Origin: Strigamia acuminata | Taxonomy: Eukaryota > Arthropoda > Chilopoda > Geophilomorpha > Linotaeniidae | Assembly: GCA_949358305.1 (NCBI GenBank) | Contig: OX442315.1 | Span: forward strand, 15,216,427-15,280,426 | Reading direction: 5' to 3' | DNA length: 64,000 nt | Shown: in pieces, positions 33,647-45,600 of the stretch | Layout of the letters: every line of letters begins with the position of its first letter | How positions within the stretch are numbered: the first letter of the stretch is position 1 | Position numbers and translations under genes: made by a program | The notes under the pieces: generated by a model | What the model was told of the DNA's origin: nothing | What the model saw: only the letters and a program-made list of their open reading frames with translations | Database searches by the model: none

Positions 33647-36600
33647 ATGGTGATCGATTTCACAGGTGGGTCATTTTCTTTGATTATTTATTTTATTTCT
33701 TCTATTTATTTCGCGCATTTTTTAAAATGGCGGTTGGGTTCATTTTAAAATTTTGTTTCGGGTTTTCCAGATTGTTGCGGGTTGGAAATTTGAAATTTTT
33801 GGGGAATTTCGGTTTTTTTTTATAGTTTAAATTGTTCGAAATGGTTAAATAAGGTGACTTTAGAGTTTTATTTTGTTATTTTTGTTATTTTTTGCGATTT
33901 TTTGGGTAATTCTTTTGGTATTTTGAGGGATTTGATTTTTGGGGGTTTCTAAAAGGTGATTTTGTGTCAAATTCTTCGTGAGTCATTTGTTGGCAGGTGA
34001 AAGCGGTGAAAGACTCACATCCAGGAAATTTGATTAAAAGAATTACATAATTTGAATTTGATTGGATTTTTACGCGGAAATCATGTATAACACGTCGGTT
34101 TTTATTTCCGTGTTGGTACGACAGCCGTGAATTGAATTGCGTGGAAAGGGAAAAGGAGAAGCGGCTTGAATGGATGAGGAAAAGAAGGCGCGCTCCGATT
34201 CGGTTGAGGGAAGGACGAAATGGAAATCCCCAGCAGTGAACTTGCTATTTGTTTGTTGTCGTCTACTTAGTTCCAAATGACCTCAGTAGAGGTGAGTGAA
34301 CTTGGAATCTGCGAGACAATCAAAGAGAGTTAAAAAGAAAATGATAATTTTTCAAAACGGCTTCAATTCAGCTGTTTAACCTTGGAAAAGTGTGAATAAC
34401 TACGGAAAAGTGAATCGCAGGATGTTTTATGACGTCATTCCTGTGGGAATCGGTTGACAATGCAATTTTAGTGCTGGTGTGACGTCATGAAATGCAGCTG
34501 GCTGTGTGTTGACATGTAGTGTGTTGGTTTAGGCTAGGGTTTATTGATAAATGGAATGAAAATAAAGTTTTATACAGAATTTATTGGTTTATATGCATTT
34601 ATGATGTGGTATATCTTGTCTGGGCTTTGAGATTATCTCTCAGATAAAGAGAGAGACCTAAAAATTTTATCTTGGACTTTGGAATCGTGTGAGAGAAAAA
34701 AATTATTCAAGTTTTGTCATTTTAAAGCGGAGGGAAGGCAATAAGTGTATTCAACACTTCTATAACTCAAAAAAGTGGTCTTCATCTTCGTATTTGAATT
34801 CTTTCAAGTTGACTTCTCAGAGATATGATGTAAAAAACGCTGTACAGTCGAAACTCTTTATAACGAATCGCGATATAACGAATTATCGATATAACGAATA
34901 CCTAAAAATGGTTGGTTTGGTTGGTTGGCCGTAGAACACCATGTTAAAAAATTTCGATATAACGAATTCTCGTTATGACGAATCGATTTTTCGGGTCCCT
35001 TGCGATTCGTTATAAAGAGCTTCGACTGCTTCCTGTTTGGAGAAGTCATTTCAGACGAATAAGTGAATTCGTCTTTTAAAGATTGAATGTACTTGGTGAA
35101 TTACGGTCCACTGGTTCTGCTTTTACTGCCGTTTTTTGATGGTGAAAGTTGGACTTGCGGATGTACCTGTAGTTGGAACTTGAAAGATCACTCCCAGTTG
35201 TGGTTTCTGTTTTTGCGGTTTTTGGTGATTGTTTTTAGCTGTTTTGTGTGTCCATTTACTGAAAACAACAAAAATAATTGTTTAGTTTGCCAAGTCGGGT
35301 AGGAAGATTCCTGTAAAGAGAGTGCAAACACCAATCGCCATCCCACTCACACTTTAATTTAATTTGAGTCAATCAAGCTGAATTTTAGTGGAAATACATC
35401 AACAGGTTGAAGTTTTTCTATCTGGAGATTGAAGTCTCTGGCCACTGAGCACAGTCATGATTTATTGAGTGAGAATGGTTTGATGAAGGAAAATTATCAT
35501 TAAAAGTGTAATGCTAACAAACCATTAATAGTTCTTGCACGTGTGTAAGTTCGTATTAACTTCTTGATGACTGTATAAGTGGCGTGCCACTACAGTTTGT
35601 GCATCACATTCTGCAGTGCATTTAACATGGCGGTTGTCAAGCTTGTTGCACACAAAGGAAATAAAACATCAGAATTTGGGTACCGTGCTGTAAATTACTT
35701 TTGTTAATGAGTTTAGCGTTGTTTATTTACTTTATTTTAGCATTATTAGGCTTAACACTGCTAAATAACGACTGGAATTAGGAAATCATCGGCGCAGAAT
35801 GGGATGCGCAGGATGAATTTGGTATGAGGATACCGGCCACAAAGTGTAGAAACTCCCATTTGCCACCTACCCACAGAGAATAAAGCTTGTGGTGATGAAC
35901 CACAAGGTCTCTGTATGGCATTTAAAGTGGACAAATTTGCTGCCCAATCAATGGTTAGCGAAGCAACTATGCATCCTTTGGAAACTTGATATGTTTACGC
36001 TTGATTGAGGTAATCAACAAATTTTATTTTTAGATATTTCTTCATCGGTTTTATCAGTTTACAAAATGTGTCATGTTCTTGCAGGTTTGTTGTTGTTGTT
36101 ACATAATTTCCTGTTGCGTCGAATTGGTTGAAAAATTGATTTTATGCGTGGGGCCATGTTTGGGCTTAGTTTTATTGTGCAGAAATGAAATTTGTCAGGT
36201 GGATGTTTTGCTAATGAAAGAATAGGGAACAAAGCAATATAAATTGCTTGAGGGATTTGTGAAGTTTATTGGTAGAATGATCAAAAGAATTATTGATTGC
36301 TGTTAGTGTTGATTTAACAAAATGTGACTTTGTTCCCAACAAATTGGGATCAGTATGTGGGGTTTCTAAGGGGAATTGTATGAAAATAAAGGTGAGGGGT
36401 CTTGGAATCTTTTGAAGCCCTAAATGATTTCAAATCTTTCTCGCTTGAATTGATTAAAGGTTATGCATTTATTTGCTTGCTTAGTGTAGACCAGGGGTTG
36501 GCAAGTAATTTTAAGTGGGGTCCGGATACTATTGAAAATTTTTATTGAGGTCCAGAAAAAAACACTTAAAAATCTTACTAAAAACCTAAGAAAACACTTA

Positions 36601-39600
36601 AAAACCAAATAAATCCCCCAAAAAACACACACAACCCAAAAAATACCAATAGAACCTAAAAAACATGGAAAAAAAATCAGGAAAAATAAGAAAAAAACAC
36701 TGAAAAACCAAAGAAACGGAGGAAACCGAGGGAAAAACGTCGCTAAAACTTCACCGCTTCACCGCGGTCCAGGTTTCGACCTTTCAATCAAAATACGGTA
36801 AACAATTGTAATAAGAGCCGCGGCTCAGGATGCCCGTTTTGAATAAGAGCCGCGGCTCTTACTCGAGAAAATACGGTACATTGAAGTACAATTGTCTTAA
36901 GCAATTTGAAGGCACCTATTGATACGTATGGGCTGTGCATAATTCTTTCTGGCACGTAATTGTTACAATACAGGCCTGAGTTTAGATACTAGTACATGTA
37001 AAGTTAACATAATTGCTCCCAGTGGGGGCATCTTTGTGTCTGATCAAACAAAAGGTACATCGGGAAATTGGTAGTGGATTACAATTTTATCTGGAATTGC
37101 CTTTAGTTGTGTCTCTTGTATTGAAAATTTAATTAGAGTTGGAAGCTGCCAACTTGTTGGCACACGTGGAGATAAAAACACATGTTACTTGTCAACATTT
37201 ACATAATAAACTGCTGAGCGGTGAATTATGTTTGTGTACTTTTTTCTGGGTTATTGGAGCTTGCATTGAATGAACCAGTCAACCGGTGGTTGCCCTGATA
37301 GCACAGGTTCTTGGGAGGCCAAGTATTTGTTTACCTGTTTAATCCTTTTAATCACAAACGACATCTTTTTTTAACACTGAAAAGGATTTTGGAAAGGCCA
37401 TCTTGGACTCCGGGATTTATCGCGGTGTAATTCGGATATCATTCAAAACTAAACTTGTCTGGTACAATATAATGAATAGACAATTGGGCACTTGATCTTT
37501 ATCGTGCAGTAAATCAATCCAAAATCAGCAGAGCTGAGTATGCCAAGTATAAAGCCGGACCTGGAAAGCGTTCAAGTACAACCAGGGCCAAGAAAGAACC
37601 CAATGTAATTTTCATGGATTTATAGAAAGGAGCACAAACGACACGTTGTTTCTACTCTCAACTAAAGCAAGAACTAAATATTTTATTCTACACTTTTCTA
37701 AGGAAATCAATGCCAAACGAGCGGATCGGAGTACATCATTACATCGTTTAACAAGTCGACACCACAATCATTACCTAACTGCTTAGTCACTCTTTTCATA
37801 CAACATATGATTCATACATAAGCTTATCATATAGCGAAGACAAAATAACGATGAGTTTGCGGTTGCCAATTGTTCCTTATAATGTAAGAATAAAATCTTA
37901 TGTCCTTAGATAGATGCGTTTTGCATCATTTCCGCCAGGGAGAATCGAGAGAATCTATTTTTCAGTTTGACATTCAACCAAGGGGTAGGGCAATTAGAAT
38001 CTGCGTGCCAGAGATTCGGATCTTTTATAGGATTCGGTTGGGATTCGGAAAGATTTAGATGATTATTTTCATAAAAAAGTCGATAATATTTTAACTTTTG
38101 TCGAATTTTCGACAAAAATTCGAAATTTTTATAAAATGTAAAGATTTGGGATTCGGTTGAATGTCGCACCCCCTGCATTGAATGCACCTACTGTAATCTA
38201 GTATAACATAAAGATTATAGAATCCTATCACAAACTTTGTTTAATCTATTTTGGCTTTGAATGCCCACATTCTCCAATGTGAGATCCCATAAACAGCATT
38301 TTCTTCAACTGTAGGAAGAGATTCAACCTGTAGTGTGATGCTGCAGGGAACACAATTGAGCACGCGAGGTTGGATGCTATCTGGTGTTTGCAGTTGGAAT
38401 TACTTTTTTTTGTTTATCCCATTAATTATGATGGTTAGCGTATGTACAAGAACTTAAGGTAATCTCTTTTTTGCGATCTGCGAGACAACTTTCTTGAGGA
38501 CCTAACCTTACATTTGCATTAATGACTGGGAAAACCACAGAAAACCCAGTTGAGGTGTGGTGACAAATTTTCTTGCCGTAGGAACAGTATCTAAATCAGA
38601 CAAGGATAGAAAACAACTGCGATTCCCAGCAGGTTATTCTTCTAAGTACAGTGACTTCCCTACATACAAACATTCGAGTTACGAACTTTCAGAGATATGA
38701 ACTTCAAAGGTTGCAGCAGTGCATAAGTTACCACGTTTCTTCGATCCTAAGACGCACTTTTTTCCCATGTAAACGTCTCATCAACACGGCAAGCTGTACA
38801 GTCGTGGACAAAGAAAACTTCCCTTCAGTTTAGCTGTTTTAAGTTTATCTACCAGGTGGCATAAAAATCCATTGAGATTCAATGACATCAATCTTGACCC
38901 GGTCTCTCGGCTTGCCCTATACTCTTGTTCGACTCAAAAGGGTGCCCTTCTCCCATTGGCCGAGCCGCATTACTCCTACCTCAAGTTTGTATCACTACCA
39001 CTAGGAGAAGTAGTTTTTATTTTTATTATGTTTTGTGATTGCTATTACCATTTAAGTTGAAATAATTTTGATTATTTTAAAAAGAAATGTTATTTCCTTT
39101 TTGGAAATAACATTTCTATGCACATATAACTGAAAAACTCATGTTTGTTCTGTTTATCGATTATTTTGTCTGGAAAGAAAACAAGTTTGAATCGATTACA
39201 ATGTCTGCACATTGTAATGCATTTCTGGTGTTTGGGTCTACATTTTTGGATTACTACACCAGTGATACTGCTCGGCCAATGGGAGAAGGGCACCTTTTTG
39301 AGTCGAACAAGAGTATAGCAACAGTATTAAAAGATAGACCGGGCAAATAATGATTGATAAACTTAAAACAGCTAAGCTGAAGGGAAGTTTTTTTGTCCAC
39401 GACTGTTCTTATCTGAATATTTACACGTGTTGGCAACAAAAGAAAAAATATCTCGTTTCTTAATACATAATAATTTCCTTCAGGGAAAGAAATCCGAGCC
39501 CCGTGTTGAGTTTTTTTGTTGGAGATTGTCAAGCTGTTGTTGGCACATTGCATTGCGAAATGTCGCCATCACCAGCTTGTGACAGTTAGCTGTCGACGAA

Positions 39601-42600
39601 TTCAGGTAGCGATTCAACAAGGCGACGATTATTAAACCGGTGATTGCGTTCCACAAGCGAGCGACATTTGTGCAGATGTGATTTTTCTCTTGTATTTTTT
39701 TACGCTTAGGCTGAATGCTCTTAGGGGTGTTAGGCCATGCAAGCCGCGATCTGCGGGACGGCTTTCTTAAGGACCCAACCTTGCATTTGCACCTAGAGCT
39801 GGAAAAACCACAGAAATCGCAGTCGGAGGCGGATGTTGGTAAATGTTGTTGCCATAGTACCGTAATCGGACATGTATGAGGAACAAACTGCGGTTCACAG
39901 CAGGTAATCCATCCAAGTACTGACTGGGCCCAATGCTGCTTAACGCCCGTGTTCTGGTGGGGACGGGTGACCGGCAAATCAATCGCATTGCGGATGAAGT
40001 GTTTATGCACGCTGGGAGTGGTTTTTCTTGTTGGTGTTTTGAAATTTGAATTGTAAGTTTGCGTATAAAATTGAGAATGAGTTTCGATTTTGGCAGTGCA
40101 CCAAATGGTATTGTCGCGCAAGGGTATGATTAATGGCTGTGTGTGAATTTGTTGAGTTTTCAAAGATTAAAGTGAGATTTTTTTTTGTTGTAGTTTTTTG
40201 ATTTTTTTGTTCTTTCTTTATAGCGAAGAAGTCGAATGGGGCGATGATGTCGGGCGTGCTGGGCAGCGGGTCGCAGACGCCTCCTGCCCAGCGGAAAAGC
40301 CGCTTTGCAGTATTTGGCAAATTGTTCAGACCGTGGAAATGGAAGAGAACCAAGAAAAGCGACAAATTTGAAAAGACATCAAGAGGTAAATTGAAAAATC
40401 AAATTAAATTTTATACCATCACAAGTTGACCTCTGTGGCAGCAGAGGTCAAGTTGAGGTGGCAAAAAAATAATTACTGAAAGTCTCTTACGCACGAACGA
40501 GAAGGTCTTCACAAATCGAATTGTTTGTAAGTCCGGCAAAGGTGTACAAACAATAATTTGTTATATTAGAGAGTTTGCGGGATGCATTTTTCCCTTACAG
40601 TTAAAGACTATACGGTATAAAAATAGTGTAAGGGAAAAATGATAAATTAAGTTTTTGCAAACTGCACTTTTCCCTTATCACTACACTATTTCAGCCAACT
40701 ACTGACAGTTAGTAATTTTGGGCCTAAAAATCAATTTGGGGGCGTAAATGTGCAAATTTCTGCATAAAATTCCATTATTATGCCTATAAAGTATGGTTTT
40801 GGGCCTAAAATTCAATTTTGGGCCTCAGTTATCATTCAATCTAGGTGATGTGTTTGATCGGGACAACAAAATAATCGCCATTTGCAATGGGCGGAGCTAA
40901 CAATATAGTGTTCTCAATTCTGATTGGCTGCGCTATATTTTAATTTAGTGTTGAAAACGATACAGTAAAGATTTTTCCCTTACAATATGGCACTAAAATA
41001 GTGTAACGTGGCACAAAATAAGGGAAAAATGCATCCCGCAAACTCTCTATTGATAATTCGTTATATCGATAATTCGTTACATCGCGATTCATTATAAAGA
41101 GTTTCGACTGTACTAAACAAAATGTTCAATTTTACTTTGAAAAGTACAACAGCTGGCATGTAGTGCTAGACATGCGAATTGAAGTTCGTAACTCGAATGT
41201 TCGTGTGTCGGGGACTCGCGGTATAATAATAAATAATAATAATGTGTTTATTTAAAGCGTTGGAACGGAAAATATCAATGAGAGCTAATAGGGACGATCT
41301 TCTTAAAAAAGGCATTTTGTTACCAGATGGCACTTCGACCGTTGGAAATGCGTATGTTTTAGGTAAGAAATGCACATTGACAAATCTTCTTTTTGTGTTC
41401 AGGGTTAAAATGTTAAAAGCGATATAAAGCGTGTCGAACAGGGCGATGTCTTTTGGCGATGTAATTTACGCGACACTAAAAGGCAAACGACTGCTCGCGT
41501 GCCAATGAATTTTTCCACTGTTTTGAATTCGATGCCAAAAACGGTTTGAAAATTCGTTTTCCTCTTAATCGCAAATCGCAACCGGAAACGTCGAGTGATT
41601 AGGATCGAATTTGGCGCGTTTCGACGGCCGGTCACGCGGGCGGGGGCGTCAAACGACGGGATTAACGCGTCGATTAGGCGTAAAACGTGATTTTTAATGA
41701 GTTTAATGCGTTTTTTGACGTTCGCGCAGTCTCACTGCCGACTCGGGGGTTGGCGAGGATGGAGATGTATAATGGATGCGGTTGCCTGGCAACGGATGCG
41801 GTTGCTAGGCGACCGGACTCGGGAGCGAACGAGGAGCGAAAGGGGATAAAGCACATGGTTGTGCGCGCTGGGCGACCATGGGGAAAATGGCGGAAAATTG
41901 GAAGTTTGAGTTGGATCGGAGGAGACGACGACTAATAATGGCCGGATTGGTTTGAAACAATTTTTTAGTTTTTGTTTTGTTGTTTATTTTGTTGCTTGCA
42001 TATGGGGTCAGCGTGTTTGGCGTTGAAAAAAGGTTAGTGCAATTTATTTTGTCGTTTTTGGGGATTTTTTGGGTGAAATTTTGATTGGAAATGGCGATTT
42101 TGTGTGTTTTTGATGTTAGGCCTAAATCGATTTTTTTAATGGTTTTGATTGGCCGATTTTTGTAATTTTTTTTTAATTTTGGGGCGTATTTTTATTTCTC
42201 ACGTCCGGGAAGTTGGGTTAGGAAATTATTTCGAAAGTTTGGGAGCCATTTTAGTTGTTTCTGGTCGGTTTTGTTTGGGTTTTGTTTGGTTTTGGTTGGT
42301 GGGGAAATGTGAAAGGGGAAAAAAATGTTTTTAAAATGGAAGCTGAGGATGTTGGATTTGATTGGCAGTCGGAAATGCGAGCGAGGTAGGAAAATTAATT
42401 TTTTTTTTTAAAAGGTGGGAATGGTTTTGGTTAATTTATATATTTGTTTATTCGCTCGGCTGAGAGAGAAATTGGGAATTAGTCGTTTGGTTTGGTCGAT
42501 ATCGGAGGATTTTCAAGGTCCTGCGCACTGCACGTGCGCAGATGGTGCAGCTTGAAGTTGAGATACTAAAAAACAAAAACAAAAATATAAATTTTTTTGT

Positions 42601-45600
42601 TTTGGGTTTATTTTTTATGAATTTTGTGGTGTTTTGTTTTGTTTTTATTTAGGTTTGGGCTTAGGGGGGTTGCTTAATTTAGATCTTTTAGTTACATCAC
42701 GTTCGGGCTGTTTTTAGTTCCTTTTCTAACCCGGGAATCACTACGTCATGGTGCAGTAATGGCGTCGACTTCTCTCTTGTTTTTCTCGCCGAGAAATTCG
42801 GGCTTGAGCGAGGCCAAACGGTTTTCTGACTCGTTTCCCGGCTTTTCTTTTTTGTCATTCGCTATACCGACGATTCGGAGAGCCGAAGCGCTGTTTCAAA
42901 GTAAGATCGAGTTTGATTTTGGTTTAAATTTCGTTTTTTGGGGAATTTTTAGTGTTTTGAATTTTTAGCGGAAAAATGGGAATTTTTTTGTTTTTGATTT
43001 TGTTGTTTGGGGTTCGATTTAGAGGACGAGTTAGTGTTTTTACAACCAGTTATAACAGGATGTCTCAATATTGGTCCGTAGGCGGTTTGGCAGGGTGCCG
43101 TTTGGAAATTCTTTGGGCCTGACAGATACCTAATAATATTACACAACCAACTTGCTCTTGGCACCGATGATCTTCTTTCGTTCCAGCTTTTACCTTTACC
43201 CAATCGCTCGCTACGAATGTGTGGAACGTGAATAGAAATTTAGATTTCGATAGTTTTTGTTGTTTTTGTCGGTCGTGGGGTTTTAGGGTTTGTTTTGTTT
43301 CGGTGGTTGGAAGTTGCGGATGGTTGATTAAAGAAATGATTTTAATGCAATATGTGTTTGATCCTCGGCTCGGTGAATTTGCTCGCTCCATGATGAAAAT
43401 CGAAAGAAAACAAATATAATCTCGTCAACGGCGATCGCCATTTGGGAGATGATTTTTAGATTTATTTTTAATTTATATTTTCTTCGGAATTTGGAATTTA
43501 GACAAGATTTTTTTTTTTTTTTTAGAATTTTATAGTATTTTATAGTTGACAAACTTTAAATTCTCGGAATTTCGCATCTTCACCCATTTTAATAGCAACT
43601 GGAAATTCCCGACTATTTTTGGAGTCGAGAGTATATATTTTGTGACGTAGTTGTGTCGCCGTGTTGACTTGACACAACCGAAGCAAACTCGACTCGCTCG
43701 CAATGAGACGTCGCTGAATTCCACTTTACCGTGATTAACTTAGTGAGTCTAAACTAACTCGCCGAACCGAGTGCCAAAATGGTCGGCAGGACATTCATGT
43801 CCTCCTTCGTTAAAGTGTTGCGAAAGTACAGAAAACCCAAATCGGACACAGTTGCAAAAATCGACGGTAGGGGAAATCAATTTTTCAAACAAAAATAATT
43901 CCAAATGTAATTACTGTAATGTCGAAATAACGTTATTAATCGAATTTTAATTATTTAATGTGAAATTATTTTCTTTGTTTGGTAAGAAGGGGTAACGAAG
44001 CATGTGAAATTACGTAAATTACATGATAGTTTAATTATTTTCCGTTATTTGATTGTTTCGGCTCTTTCATTTTTCATTTTATCACAACCTGTTTGATTTT
44101 GTCCCCGCAGAGCCCGTGAAAGAAAAGAGCGAAGCGGCAAATGGATGTATCGCCATCGAGTCGTTGTTAACTAATCATCCGACGAGTGTGAGTCAATTAG
44201 ACGCGATCTGTTTACCCGCAGTTACGTTGACCAGTGCGCCGTCGACGCCCACAGTGCCCAACAACAGTCCCGTGTCGTTGACGGGTCTCGAATCGATCGA
44301 TTTGGTGGTTCTGGAAGCGACTAATCCGATAGTTGGTAAAAAAAAAATGCAAAAAAAAATAATTAATTAATTTTTCTTTTTAAATTAATTTTTTTTTAAT
44401 TTTGTTTTTATTTTTTTAGTGACCGAAGCTCAAGTTAACTCAGTGGACATTTCAAATATTCATGCGAATCATTGTTTGAACGATGACAACAACGAGCATC
44501 ACTTGTTGATGTTATCGGAGTTGCCAGAACCCCCGATACCCGTCACGGAAATTGGACCCATTCCTCCCCCGCCGATGTTCAGCACACCGAGTCCTAATCT
44601 CACGGAACGCCGCTTTTTTAACGTCACGAATCACTCGAGTAATTGAATGCAATTATAAATAATTTTTTTTAATAAAAATGGATTTTTGGACGGTTTTTTT
44701 TAAAAATTTTAAATCGATTTTTATACGGATTTGGATTAAAAATTTGATTTCTGCAGGGATTTTGACAAAAAATTGATTGGATTTATTACTCAAAAATCTA
44801 TTTTTATGCAGAGTTTTTAGTTTTGAAAAGAATTTGTACATTTTTTAAAGCGAAAAATTGATTTTTAACGCCTTGTTTGCATTAAAAATCGATTTTTTTT
44901 TTCTTTTCTTTTCTTTTTCTCATGTAAAAAATTTTTTTTTTAAGGTTTTTTTTTTTTAAATTAAAAAATCAAATTAATTTGGGATGGCTTTTAAATGAAA
45001 AATCCATATTTGCATTTCTTTTAATTGAAAAATCGATATTTGCACGATTTTTTAATTGAAAAAAATGTTTGCATAGTTTTCTTAAGTGAAAAATCGATTA
45101 TTTTCAGGATTTTCTAATTAAATAATCGATTTTTATACATTTCTTTTAATTTAAAATAAAAAATTCGCATTTCTTGTGACAAAAAATGAATTTAATGAAT
45201 TAAAATTTCTACTTTGGGAACAAAAGACGTGACGATTAACGCGGACGATGCATTCGACTTATACGGGACGCCTGTCGACGAGGACGACGTGATCGAAGAG
45301 GAGTTGCAGAGGCTGGAAGACGAAATGACGAATCAAATGTACCGATATCCGCAACCGGATCCGGCGATCGACACGACCATCGTGGAAGAAATCCCGGCCA
45401 AAGAGCCGGTGATGAACGCGCTGCCCAAGAAGAGCGCGCTCAAAAAGAAGGGAGCGCCGTCGACGCCGCAACTGGGCACTGGACATCGCGTTCTGCTGAC
45501 GAAAAGCGAAACACCTCCGCCTCAAAATACTCCGCGAATGGCGCTCAAGCTCGACAAACCACCGTTGGCGCCGCGACCGCAGCCGCAAACGCCTCCTCAG

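Noticed and set aside
36489-36780. hAT-like end CAGGGGTTGGCAAG
   Set aside because: No matching right-hand inverted repeat or TSD found nearby; probably an old fragment.
42336-42385. Possible further PHACTR first exon ([10 protein letters not shown]...)
   Set aside because: Ends in phase 2, which does not fit the phase 1 acceptor at 44111.
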